Source: CAKXIK01 sp050947015 (GTDB lineage Bacteria; Bacillota; Clostridia; Oscillospirales; Acutalibacteraceae). Taken from it: a DNA stretch of 50,836 bases. Both the position numbers and the translations under genes were made by a program. A model generated the notes under the pieces. The model saw nothing but the letters and a program-made list of their open reading frames with translations, did not search any database and had not been told where the DNA came from. The DNA is taken from positions 1-50,836 of the forward strand of contig JBMNVT010000017.1 of NCBI GenBank assembly GCA_050947015.1. The letters run 5' to 3'. Every line of letters begins with the position of its first letter. Within the stretch, counting starts at the first letter, position 1. This document shows positions 23,899-32,249 of this stretch, one piece after another.

Positions 23899-23970
23899 TT
23901 AATCAACCCCTTTGCAGCGGCTAACTTTGCAGCTGCAACATCGGCGGAGGCTCCGCGCAGTGGAATTCAT
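23899..23970 (-). CDS. cysteine-rich leader peptide upstream of cysK
   Basis: A 23-codon frame from ATG 23970-23968 to TAA 23901-23899 with an AAGG ribosome site seven bases upstream. The product starts MNSTARSLRR and continues CCSCKVSRCKGVD: four Cys in nine residues, two adjacent. It ends 29 bases before the cysK start and lies inside the cysK mRNA. In the RNA the TTGCAGC over the CC-S codons (23938-23932) can pair with GCTGCAA over the later R-C-K codons (23918-23912). Ribosome stalling at Cys codons would change that fold, as in amino-acid attenuators. Function is inferred from composition and place. Confidence 0.7.
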   Translation of the reverse strand: MNSTARSLRRCCSCKVSRCKGVD

Positions 23971-24014
23971 TGCCGCGCCTTCTTTCTAATGCATATATGT
24001 TTAATATGTTTTAT

Positions 24015-24042
24015 ATTATACGCAGAAAATTCCTGTTGTCAA
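24015..24042 (-). promoter_or_regulatory. promoter of the leader-cysK unit
   Basis: TTGACA (24042-24037) and TATAAT (24020-24015), 16-base spacer, followed by an A/T-rich start region. Confidence 0.82.
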
Positions 24043-24203
24043 TGGTTTTAAAAAAAAATTTATTGCATATCTGATTACTATGTTTTATGTTTGTTTCCTG
24101 GACGTCTCACCCTGCAAACAAAAAGCGGATCGTGACTTATCTGGCAAGTGAACGCGCCGTGCTGCGCGATTTTGGTAAACCGACGCTTCCGTGGGATTTG
24201 CAA

Positions 24204-24243
24204 GAAAAAAGCAGTGTCCTCCGCAAAAGAGAACACTGCTTTT
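24204..24243 (-). terminator. terminator of the ABC exporter operon
   Basis: GCAGTGT pairs with ACACTGC, extended by imperfect pairs, followed on the minus strand by a T-run. The rest of the gap up to the cysK promoter holds nothing I recognise. Confidence 0.78.
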
Positions 24244-24269
24244 CATCATTCGCTGCCCTGTGCCTTGCA

Positions 24270-26150
24270 TCATTCCAGCTCTGCTTTGCCGGTATACAGC
24301 TCATAATATCGCCCTTTGAGCGCCAGCAGCTGTTCGTGCGTTCCGCGCTCAATGATCACCCCATGCTCCAGCACAAGAATTTCATCCGCGTTGCGCACAG
24401 TGGAAAGCCGGTGCGCAATCACAAAGGTGGTGCGGTCTTTCATCAGGCGATCCATACCGTGCTCAATGTGACGCTCGGTGCGGGTATCGACGGAGCTTGT
24501 AGCCTCGTCGAGCACCAGCAGCGGCGCCTTGCTGATGGCCGCTCTGGCGATATTCAGCAGCTGACGCTGTCCCTGGCTCAAATTGACACCGTCACCCTGC
24601 AGCATCGTCTGATAGCCGTCCGAAAGGCGCATGATGAACGAATGGGCGCTTGCCGTTTTAGCGGCGGCAATGACCTCTTCATCCGTTGCATCCAGCCTGC
24701 CGTAACGAATATTTTCCATCACGGTTCCGGTAAACAGATGGGTGTCCTGAAGCACCATGGCAATGTTCCGGCGCAGGTTTTCCTTCTGCACCGACTTGAC
24801 ATCAACACCGTCAATCGTAATAACACCCTCGTCAATTTCATAAAAACGGTTAACCAGATTCGTAATCGTCGTCTTCCCTGCACCGGTAGAGCCGACAAAG
24901 GCAATCTTCTGCCCCGGCCGTGCCTCCAGCGAAATGTCTTTCAAAACGGTTTGCCCCGGGACGTAACCGAATGTGACATGATCGAGACGGACATCCCCGC
25001 GAATGGCATCCAGCGTAACACCGTTCGCCGTCATTTCTTCCTCCGGCGCATCCATAATAGCAAATACACGCTCTGCACCGGCCAGCGCAGAAAAAATTGT
25101 ATTCATCTGCATTGCGATTTCATTGATTGGGCGGCTGAAATGGCGGGACGCGTTTGCAAAGATTGTCAGTCCGCCGATGTCGAACCGACCGAGCGCGCAA
25201 AGTACACCGCCAAGGCAGGCTGTGAACGCATAGGTGACCTGACCGAGGTTGCCGAGCACCGGACCCATGATACCGCCAAAAAACTGCGCCTTAATCTGTT
25301 TGCCCTTCAGGTCGCTGTTGAGCACCTCAAAATCGTCCTCGCATTCCGGCTCATGGCAAAACACCTTCACAACCTTCTGTCCGGAAACGGTCTCCTCAAT
25401 ATATCCGTTGAGCGCGCCGATAGCCGCCTGCTGCGCGACAAAGTAGCGCCGGCTTTTTTTTGCAATCAACCCGCCGGCCTTTGCAATAACCGGAATAAAA
25501 ACGACCGTAATAAGTGTCAGCCACACATTGGTATAGATCATCATGGCAAGCATACCAATCAGTGTAATCACACCGGAAATCAGCGAAATAATCGTGTTGT
25601 TGAGCATTTCACCAATGACATCCACATCATTCGTAAAGCGGCTCATTAGCTCGCCGTGATTTTGCGCGTCGTAAAAACGAACCGGCAGGCGCTGCACCTT
25701 GTGGAACAGCTCGGTGCGGATGCTATACAGTGCGCGCTGCGAAACGCCGATCATCAGCCGTGACTGCAGGTACTGTGCAAGCACGCCAAGGACATACACC
25801 AACCCCATAAAGACAAGCCCCTGCACGAAACCGTTCCAATTGACTGCGCCGCCGCCCTGTGGCGCGATATAATTGATTACCGGGCGAAGTACATAAGTTC
25901 CGGCAATGCTGGAAAGCGTGGACACCAACATGAACAGCAGGGCGCCGACAATACGCATCCGATCCGCCCGAAGGTAAGAAAGCAGACGGCGGATGGTCGC
26001 TTTTGTTTCCTTTGGTTTTCCGGTAGCTATGGCTCCTCGTCCCGGGCCGCGCGGCCCACCACCCATCGGGCCGCCCTTTTTGCCTTCCACCCGTTTGGAA
26101 GCGTAGCGCGCCGCCAGCTTTTCTCTTCTGTTATTTGCATCGCTGCTCAT
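24270..26150 (-). CDS. ABC exporter half-transporter, canonical ATPase site
   Basis: 626 residues. A basic, Gly/Pro-rich N-terminal tail (about 50 residues) is followed by six transmembrane helices and an ATPase domain: Walker A GSTGAGKT, signature NLSQGQRQ, Walker B LLVLDEATSSVD with the catalytic Glu, and FVIAHRLST. Its start overlaps the stop of the upstream half-transporter by four bases (ATGA), so translation is coupled and the two form a heterodimer. Together with the MarR gene upstream this is a typical inducible multidrug or peptide exporter of clostridia. The exported compound is unknown. Confidence 0.92.
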   Translation of the reverse strand: MSSDANNRREKLAARYASKRVEGKKGGPMGGGPRGPGRGAIATGKPKETKATIRRLLSYLRADRMRIVGALLFMLVSTLSSIAGTYVLRPVINYIAPQGGGAVNWNGFVQGLVFMGLVYVLGVLAQYLQSRLMIGVSQRALYSIRTELFHKVQRLPVRFYDAQNHGELMSRFTNDVDVIGEMLNNTIISLISGVITLIGMLAMMIYTNVWLTLITVVFIPVIAKAGGLIAKKSRRYFVAQQAAIGALNGYIEETVSGQKVVKVFCHEPECEDDFEVLNSDLKGKQIKAQFFGGIMGPVLGNLGQVTYAFTACLGGVLCALGRFDIGGLTIFANASRHFSRPINEIAMQMNTIFSALAGAERVFAIMDAPEEEMTANGVTLDAIRGDVRLDHVTFGYVPGQTVLKDISLEARPGQKIAFVGSTGAGKTTITNLVNRFYEIDEGVITIDGVDVKSVQKENLRRNIAMVLQDTHLFTGTVMENIRYGRLDATDEEVIAAAKTASAHSFIMRLSDGYQTMLQGDGVNLSQGQRQLLNIARAAISKAPLLVLDEATSSVDTRTERHIEHGMDRLMKDRTTFVIAHRLSTVRNADEILVLEHGVIIERGTHEQLLALKGRYYELYTGKAELE

Positions 26151-27883
26151 TGCGCCTTCGCCTCCCGTTCCATTTGAGAATCGTAAATTTCGCGGTATTC
26201 CTCACTGGTCTTCATCAGCTCGTCGTGTGTTCCCATACCGACAATACCGCCTTCATCCAGCACAATAATTCTGTCGGCGTCCATCACGGAAGTAATGCGC
26301 TGTGCAATAATCAGTTTTGTGGAATCCTTCAGCTCTTTGGAAAAACTTTCCCGAATACGGCGCTCTGTAGCGGTATCCACCGCGCTGGTACTATCATCCA
26401 GAATCAGGATCTTCGGCTTTTTGAGCAGTGCCCGGGCAATACACAGGCGCTGCTTTTGACCGCCCGATACATTGGTACCGCCCTGGTCGAGCATCGTATC
26501 CATCCCGTCCGAAAAGCTTTCGACAAAATCGAGCGCCTGTGCACTCTGCGCTGCGGAACGAATTTCCTCCTCCGTCGCTTTTTCATTACCCCACATCAGG
26601 TTTTCGCGGATGGTCCCGGAAAAAAGAACGTTCTTCTGCAGCACCATACCAACGCCGTCGCGCAGGTTTTTCAGTGAATAGTCGCGCACATCCACGCCGT
26701 CCACCAGCACCTGCCCCTCGTCAACGTCATAAAGCCGCGGAATCATCTGCACCAGCGTTGTTTTTCCGGAACCGGTGGAGCCGATAATGCCGACCACTTC
26801 TCCCGGCTGAGCGGTAAAGCTGACGCCGGAAAGCACTTTTTCTTCGCTGTTTTTATAATAGCGGAACGAAACATTGCGGAATTCCACTTTTCCGTTTTTC
26901 ACTTTCAAATCTTTTTGAGAGGCGTTTTCGTCCGTCAGATCCACCTTTGCATCCAGTACCTCGTTAATACGACGCAGAGAAGCTGTTGCACGCGAGCTTT
27001 GCATGATAACCATTGAAAGCATCATCAGCGACATCAAAATCTGCGTAACATAGGTGATAAACGCAGTCAGGTCACCGATTGCCATTCCTCCGGCTAAAAC
27101 CTGCTGCCCGCCGAACCAGACGACCGCAAGCGTGGTCAGGTTCATTGCCAGCATCATAATCGGCATCGTTGTAATAATCACACGGAATGCGCGCAGACTG
27201 TTTTCCATCAACTCGGAATTGGCTTTACCAAATTTCTCTTCTTCAAAATCGCCCCGCACAAAGGATTTGATGACGCGGACGTTCGTCAGATTTTCCTGGA
27301 TTGCAGAATTGACGCCGTCAATTTTCTTCTGCATAGCAGTAAAGCGCGGAAAAGCCATCCGGATGACGAAAAACAGCGTCAGAACAAGCACCGGAATCAC
27401 AACCGCCAGAATTACCGAAAGGCTCGGGTTCATGGCGATGGACATAATCAGCGCACCGATGAGCATGCCGGGCGCCCGGAGCATCATGCGCATACACATG
27501 TTCACCAGATTCTGCACCTGCGTCACGTCGTTGGTCAGGCGGGTAACCAGGGAGCCTGTGCTGAACGAATCAATATTCGCAAAGGAAAACGCCTGCACGC
27601 GGGCAAACGCGTCCCGCCGCAGATCTGCCGCCATGCTCACCGATCCTTTGGCGGCAAACCACGCGCCGCCGGTTCCGCCCACCATCATAATCAGAGCGGT
27701 TACAACCATCAAAACACCCATAACGATCACATAGCCGGTGTCGTGCCCGGCAACGCCGATGTTGATGATGTTCGCCATCAGCTTGGGCAGCAGGATTTCA
27801 CCGATGACTTCGGTAATCATCAGCAGAGGGCCGAAAATAAAGGCCCATTTGTATGGCTTGATATAATGGAATATTCGCTTCAA
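26147..27883 (-). CDS. ABC exporter half-transporter, degenerate ATPase site
   Basis: 578 residues, six transmembrane helices then an ATPase domain: Walker A GSTGSGKT, signature NVSGGQKQR and Walker B ILILDDSTSAVD. The catalytic Glu after Walker B is Asp here, the hallmark of the non-hydrolysing site in heterodimeric exporters such as TM287/288. The partner (24270-26150) keeps Glu. It follows the MarR gene by 14 bases and shares its promoter. Confidence 0.92.
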   Translation of the reverse strand: MKRIFHYIKPYKWAFIFGPLLMITEVIGEILLPKLMANIINIGVAGHDTGYVIVMGVLMVVTALIMMVGGTGGAWFAAKGSVSMAADLRRDAFARVQAFSFANIDSFSTGSLVTRLTNDVTQVQNLVNMCMRMMLRAPGMLIGALIMSIAMNPSLSVILAVVIPVLVLTLFFVIRMAFPRFTAMQKKIDGVNSAIQENLTNVRVIKSFVRGDFEEEKFGKANSELMENSLRAFRVIITTMPIMMLAMNLTTLAVVWFGGQQVLAGGMAIGDLTAFITYVTQILMSLMMLSMVIMQSSRATASLRRINEVLDAKVDLTDENASQKDLKVKNGKVEFRNVSFRYYKNSEEKVLSGVSFTAQPGEVVGIIGSTGSGKTTLVQMIPRLYDVDEGQVLVDGVDVRDYSLKNLRDGVGMVLQKNVLFSGTIRENLMWGNEKATEEEIRSAAQSAQALDFVESFSDGMDTMLDQGGTNVSGGQKQRLCIARALLKKPKILILDDSTSAVDTATERRIRESFSKELKDSTKLIIAQRITSVMDADRIIVLDEGGIVGMGTHDELMKTSEEYREIYDSQMEREAKAQ

Positions 27884-27897
27884 TCGATACCATCCTT

Positions 27898-28380
27898 TCA
27901 GATTTGAGATGTTGATGCCGCATCAGCGGATTTCAGCAGATCCTCCTGTGATTCAGCCAGCGCAAGATTTGCAAGCATTTTATCCAAACAAAGAATAAAT
28001 GCGTCCAACTCATCTCCGGAAAAATCACGGAACATAAAGTCATCCACCACAGCAAAGACACGGCGGCTCTGTTTCACCACTGCGCGCCCCCTCGGTGTCA
28101 GCGTGATGACGTTGCAGCGATTGTCTGCAGAATCAACCACACGTTCCACCAACCCTGCTTTCTCCAGCTTTTTGAGGTGTATGGCAATGGCTGCGGTAGA
28201 AATATGGTGCGCATCCGCCATTTCCTTTTGGGAACAACCCGCATGCTCGGATAAATACATCAGAACGCGGTGCTGGCTATGAAAAACGCCGGTAAATTCC
28301 AGATTTTTTTCCATGACGCGTCGATGCTCAAAGTGGATCCGGCGAAATTTTTCCTCTGCAATCTGCCGTTTTTCCGACAT
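27898..28380 (-). CDS. MarR-family repressor of the exporter operon
   Basis: 160 residues from the ATG at 28380 (AGGAGG upstream). Winged HTH: HRVLMYLSEHAGCSQKEMAD, recognition helix HHISTAAIAIHLKKLEKAGL, wing VDSADNRCNVITLTPRG. First gene of the operon with both ABC halves. Two TTAAC-NN-GTTAA sites lie just after its promoter -10, so it represses its own operon and likely responds to a substrate of the exporter. Confidence 0.9.
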   Translation of the reverse strand: MSEKRQIAEEKFRRIHFEHRRVMEKNLEFTGVFHSQHRVLMYLSEHAGCSQKEMADAHHISTAAIAIHLKKLEKAGLVERVVDSADNRCNVITLTPRGRAVVKQSRRVFAVVDDFMFRDFSGDELDAFILCLDKMLANLALAESQEDLLKSADAASTSQI

Positions 28381-28467
28381 GGTCAAAACCTCCTTTTTCT
28401 GCCTGACGTTAAAACAAGCCGTGACGTCTCTTTTTTTGTAAAAAGCGGCTGCCACATTCCAATTTAG

Positions 28468-28494
28468 TTAACTGGTTAATAATTAACAAGTTAA
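28468..28494. promoter_or_regulatory. tandem MarR operators
   Basis: TTAACTGGTTAA (28468-28479) and TTAACAAGTTAA (28483-28494) are perfect TTAAC-NN-GTTAA dyads 15 bases apart; the second touches the -10. Confidence 0.8.
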
Positions 28495-28522
28495 TTATAT
28501 CGATATGCTGCCGCAATGTCAA
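28494..28522 (-). promoter_or_regulatory. consensus promoter of the marR-ABC operon
   Basis: TTGACA (28522-28517) and TATAAT (28499-28494), 17-base spacer: both boxes are perfect. The -35 overlaps the stop codon region of the upstream helicase gene. Confidence 0.9.
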
Positions 28523-30870
28523 TCTTTATTTTCAAACTGCCCCCAAAATTCCTGCAGTCGGCAGGAAAGCTGTTCTGCCGAGATTTGCTGCAGACCGCTC
28601 CAATGCGGCGGCATCAGCTGCCGGTACCGCGATGAAAGAAAGCGGTCGTCGATGAGAAGCACTGCGCCGGCGTCCCGCTCGGTACGGATAACTCGACCGG
28701 CCGCCTGCAGCACCTTATTCATGCCCGGATACTGATATGCAAATTCAAAGCCGGCTCCGTTTACCCGGTCAAAATAGGCGCGGAGCGTATTCGGTTCCTG
28801 CCCAACCTGCGGCAAACCGACGCCGACGACCGCCGCACCGATCAGTTTTTCCCCTGTGAGGTCGACCCCTTCGGAATAAATTCCGCCTAGCACACAGAAA
28901 CCCAGAAGCGTTTTTCCGTCTGTTTGCTCAAACTGCGAAAGAAAGGCTTCTCTGGAAGCGTCATCCATCTTCCTTGCCTGCACCGCCGTTTCGATCTGCG
29001 GATATTCCGCTGCAAACTGCTCCAGAACACGCTCCAGATAAGCGTAGCTTGGAAAATAAGCGATATAATGCCCAGCCCGGGCAGAAACAAACTGAGCCAA
29101 AAGCTTCGCAATCGGCGCGACACTCTGCTCACGGTCGTTGTAGCGCGTACTCAGCGGAATGCAGAACAGCCCCAGTCGGGACGGTTCGAACGGAGAAGGC
29201 AGCGCAAGACTTTTGCTGCCTTCCCTGCCGCCGAGGACATCGCGGTAATAGTCCAGCGGAGAAAGCGTTGCCGAGAACAGCACAGCGGCACGGCCCTTTT
29301 TCAGCGCGGAATCCAGTTCCGGAGCGGGATCCAGACAAAACAACCTGACCGAAAGCTCGGCGCCGAACGCACGCAGAAAGGTTACATAGCGCTTGTCGTA
29401 AGCTTCCAGAATTCTTAAAAAAAAGCGGACGTCAAAAAATAACGCAAGAACCTCCTGTTCCTGCGGATGGCCGCGGTGTTCTCCCAGCCATTCCTCGGCA
29501 GCAGCGGCAAAACAGCGCAACGGCGATTCCAGCTGCTCCGGGCGCTGTTCCTGCGCCACGGCGCAGCCTGCCGATTCGCAGTCCCTGCGCAGGGCAAGCA
29601 GTGTGGAATTGACCAGTGAAACGGCCGCGCGAAGCTTTTTATGCGCTTTGGGCAAAGCCTTGTTCAACTGCAAAAACCTGCCCTTGGTCAGCGACGCGGA
29701 AAACATTTCCCGGCTGCGGTCCACCAGATTATGCGCCTCGTCAATTAAAAAGAGATAATCGCCGGCCTTTCCGTCAAAAAAGCGCTGCAAATGTACGGTC
29801 GGATCAAACAGATAATTATAATCACAGATAACCGCGTCGCACCACTGGCTGAGGTCGAGCGAAAGCTCATACGGGCAAAGCATCGCCTCCTTTGCCGCCG
29901 CTTCAATTGTTTCACGCGTAAAATCGCTGTTTTTCTGCAGCAGAGCATAGACCTCGTCGTTAACGCGGTCAAAATAATCCGCTGCATACGGGCAGGCCTC
30001 TGGTGTGCAGTTGCGCTCCGCAAGAAAACACATTTTATCCTTTGCGGTAATGGTGATTGTTTTCAAGCACAGTTGAGGCGATTTTTCGCGCATCAGGGCA
30101 ATCGCATCTTCCGCTGCGCGCCGGGTAACCGTTTTGGCCGTCAGGTAAAAAAGGGTATCGCCCATTTCCTCTCCCATTGCCTTGAGCGCCGGAAAAATGG
30201 TGGAAATTGTTTTGCCGATCCCGGTCGGCGCAGAACAGAACAGCCTGCCGCCCTGCTGTACCGTTCGATAAACGGCGGCTGCAAGCTTTCGCTGCCCTGC
30301 ACGGTACTCTGCAAACGGAAACGCAAGCTCCCGCAGGGATTGGCCGCGCTGCGCACGCCATTCCAACTGCATTGCCGCCCATCGGCGGTAACGAAGCAGC
30401 AGCTCATCCAGTCGTTCGTCAAGCTCCTGCGCGGTAAAGCTCCTTTGAAAGCGCTTGATTTCCCCGGTATCTACCTGATAATAGGTCAGGCGGACGCACG
30501 CCCCCGAAAGGCCGCGCTGTTCGCAGACAATCTGTGCATAGCAGCACCCTTGCGCCCAGTGCGCCGGACAAAAGTCTTCTCCAATTTGTTCCAGGGGAGT
30601 TTCTGTTGTCTTGATTTCATCAATGACTGTTATACCGTCTTTCTGAAATATGCCGTCCGCTCTTCCCTGCAGCTGATAGGCAATACCGCCGGATTCACGC
30701 TCTGCAACCAGAGCAACCTCCGCTTCATACCCCTCTCCTGCCGCTTTTTGCAGCTTGCGATGGATCCGGCTTCCTTCCGCCGCACGTTCCACTCCGCCCG
30801 AGGAGCTGTTGATACTGCCGCTTTTCAGAATAAAATCCACCAGCCGGCGAATCGGCAGAACAAATTTCAT
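28519..30870 (-). CDS. Rad3/DinG-type helicase with N-terminal PD-(D/E)XK nuclease
   Basis: 783 residues. Residues 1-150 resemble a RecB/Cas4-type nuclease: GSRIHRKL holds His37, GRADGIF Asp72 and VIDEIKTT Glu85 and Lys87, a complete PD-(D/E)XK set. The remainder is a superfamily 2 XPD-like helicase: Walker A APTGIGKT, four Cys between KMCFLAERNCTPEACPY and MLCPYEL that fit an iron-sulfur cluster, DEAH box LIDEAHN, LFSATLSP, and motif VI QAAGRVIRTERD. It should unwind DNA 5' to 3' and process ends, a repair role. AAAGGAGA precedes the ATG. Confidence 0.88.
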   Translation of the reverse strand: MKFVLPIRRLVDFILKSGSINSSSGGVERAAEGSRIHRKLQKAAGEGYEAEVALVAERESGGIAYQLQGRADGIFQKDGITVIDEIKTTETPLEQIGEDFCPAHWAQGCCYAQIVCEQRGLSGACVRLTYYQVDTGEIKRFQRSFTAQELDERLDELLLRYRRWAAMQLEWRAQRGQSLRELAFPFAEYRAGQRKLAAAVYRTVQQGGRLFCSAPTGIGKTISTIFPALKAMGEEMGDTLFYLTAKTVTRRAAEDAIALMREKSPQLCLKTITITAKDKMCFLAERNCTPEACPYAADYFDRVNDEVYALLQKNSDFTRETIEAAAKEAMLCPYELSLDLSQWCDAVICDYNYLFDPTVHLQRFFDGKAGDYLFLIDEAHNLVDRSREMFSASLTKGRFLQLNKALPKAHKKLRAAVSLVNSTLLALRRDCESAGCAVAQEQRPEQLESPLRCFAAAAEEWLGEHRGHPQEQEVLALFFDVRFFLRILEAYDKRYVTFLRAFGAELSVRLFCLDPAPELDSALKKGRAAVLFSATLSPLDYYRDVLGGREGSKSLALPSPFEPSRLGLFCIPLSTRYNDREQSVAPIAKLLAQFVSARAGHYIAYFPSYAYLERVLEQFAAEYPQIETAVQARKMDDASREAFLSQFEQTDGKTLLGFCVLGGIYSEGVDLTGEKLIGAAVVGVGLPQVGQEPNTLRAYFDRVNGAGFEFAYQYPGMNKVLQAAGRVIRTERDAGAVLLIDDRFLSSRYRQLMPPHWSGLQQISAEQLSCRLQEFWGQFENKD

Positions 30871-31013
30871 GGCGGCGTCTCCTTTTTGTTTTACACAGCA
30901 TTTTCCGGCGCATTCGTACAGTGCCGAAAAACCAACAAAGCAGCGCCTGCACGAGAATACCTTCTAAGAATTTCTTCCAGTATACCACACAACAACCGGA
31001 AAAGAAATTTGAT

Positions 31014-31078
31014 TTTACAATGCTTTACCTGTTTTTTACTTCCGTTTGCGCTCGGGTTTTACAAGGGGGCGATATACT
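31014..31078 (+). promoter_or_regulatory. Pho-box-like promoter of the pst-pho operon
   Basis: TTTACA (31014), TTTACC (31024), TTTACT (31035) and TTTGCG (31045) form direct repeats about one helical turn apart, like PhoB/PhoP boxes. A further TTTACA is at 31058 and the -10 TATACT at 31073-31078. No good -35 exists, as expected of an activator-dependent promoter. Confidence 0.65.
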
Positions 31079-31111
31079 ATTAACAACAAATGATGAAAAG
31101 GATGATTTTAA

Positions 31112-32068
31112 ATGAAAAAGATCGTAAGCCTTGCCATTGCATCCGCCATGGTTCTCCTGGCGATGACCGGCTGCAGCAGCAACGGCAGCAGCTCTGCCCC
31201 GGCAGCAAGCAATACCGGCAGCTCTGTCTCCGCCGGCAGCTCTGCCTCCGCCGACAGCTCTGTTCAGACAACTGATTTCAACGCAAACCACGAGATCTCC
31301 ATTATCTCCCGCGAAGAAGGCTCCGGTACCCGCGGCGCGTTTATTGAGCTGTTCGGCATTGAAGAAAAGGACGCCGATGGAAACAAGGTTGACAAAACTA
31401 CGGAAGAGGCCACAATCACCGACAAAACCAGCGTCATGCTGACGACCGTTTCCGGCAACGAATACGCTATCGGTTATGTTTCGCTCGGTTCTCTCAATAA
31501 CACCGTCAAGGCTTTGAAGGTTGACGGCGCAGAAGCCACCGCCGAAAACATCAAGGCCGGCACTTATAAGATCAGCCGCCCGTTCAACATTGCCACCAAG
31601 GGCGAGGCAACCGGCCTTTCCAAGGATTTTATTGATTATATTATGAGTGCGGAAGGCCAAGCAATTGTGAACGACAACGGTTATATTTCCGTTTCTGACA
31701 ATGCGTCCGCTTTTTCCGGAACAAAACCGGAAGGTAAAATTCTGGTTTCCGGTTCCTCCTCCGTTACTCCCGTTATGCAGAAGCTTGCGGAAGCCTATAT
31801 GAAAATCAACACCGGCGCCACCATTGATGTTCAGCAAACTGACTCTTCCAACGGCATGAAAGACGCAATTGCCGGCAACTGCGATATCGGCATGGCTTCC
31901 CGTGAACTGAAAGAGAGCGAATCCGCCGAGCTGACTTCCATGTCCATCGCGATTGACGGCGTTGCGGTTATCGTAAACCCGGCTAACACGCTTGACGACA
32001 TCTCCAGCGAGCAGGTTAAATCGATTTATGTCGGTGAAACCACTGCTTGGGACGCTATCGTAAAATAA
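31112..32068 (+). CDS. pstS: phosphate-binding lipoprotein, circularly permuted
   Basis: 318 residues. Lipobox puts the lipidated Cys at 21, followed by a Ser/Ala linker to about residue 55. The two halves of PstS are in reverse order. First come the usual C-terminal elements: IISREEGSGTRGAF, IGYVSLGSL, VKALKVDG, YKISRPFN and MSAEGQAIV. Then come the usual N-terminal ones: VSGSSSVTPVMQKL, CDIGMASREL, AVIVNPANTL and IYVGETTAW. All phosphate-binding blocks are present, so it should bind phosphate for PstCAB. It heads the pst operon and is separated from pstC by a hairpin. Confidence 0.9.
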   Translation: MKKIVSLAIASAMVLLAMTGCSSNGSSSAPAASNTGSSVSAGSSASADSSVQTTDFNANHEISIISREEGSGTRGAFIELFGIEEKDADGNKVDKTTEEATITDKTSVMLTTVSGNEYAIGYVSLGSLNNTVKALKVDGAEATAENIKAGTYKISRPFNIATKGEATGLSKDFIDYIMSAEGQAIVNDNGYISVSDNASAFSGTKPEGKILVSGSSSVTPVMQKLAEAYMKINTGATIDVQQTDSSNGMKDAIAGNCDIGMASRELKESESAELTSMSIAIDGVAVIVNPANTLDDISSEQVKSIYVGETTAWDAIVK

Positions 32069-32086
32069 ATAATCCCGCGTTTCCTC

Positions 32087-32135
32087 CCGCTGCCGGCATA
32101 AAGGGCTTTGCTCTTTATGCCTTGCGGCGGTTTTT
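32087..32135 (+). terminator. attenuating hairpin between pstS and pstC
   Basis: CCGCTGCCGGCATAAAG pairs with the arm ending at 32130 and is followed by five T. It probably lets only part of the transcription continue, giving more PstS than membrane subunits. Confidence 0.75.
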
Positions 32136-32249
32136 AGGAATTAGCGTATTTCAGCAAATATCCCCTGTTTGTCAAACGATACGCGATTCCTTCCCGATTT
32201 TAATTCCGTTTCCTTTTTGGAACCGGAATAAGAAAGAAAGGTTGCTTCG

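Noticed and set aside
23870..24014. T-box or S-box riboswitch in the cysK leader
   Set aside because: No T-box TGGNACC or specifier layout, no S-box core and no terminator; the Cys leader peptide explains the region better.
24087..25649. 520-codon plus-strand frame antisense to the ABC gene
   Set aside because: Rich in His, Arg, Asn and Gln as expected from an antisense frame; no motif; the opposing ABC gene is certain.
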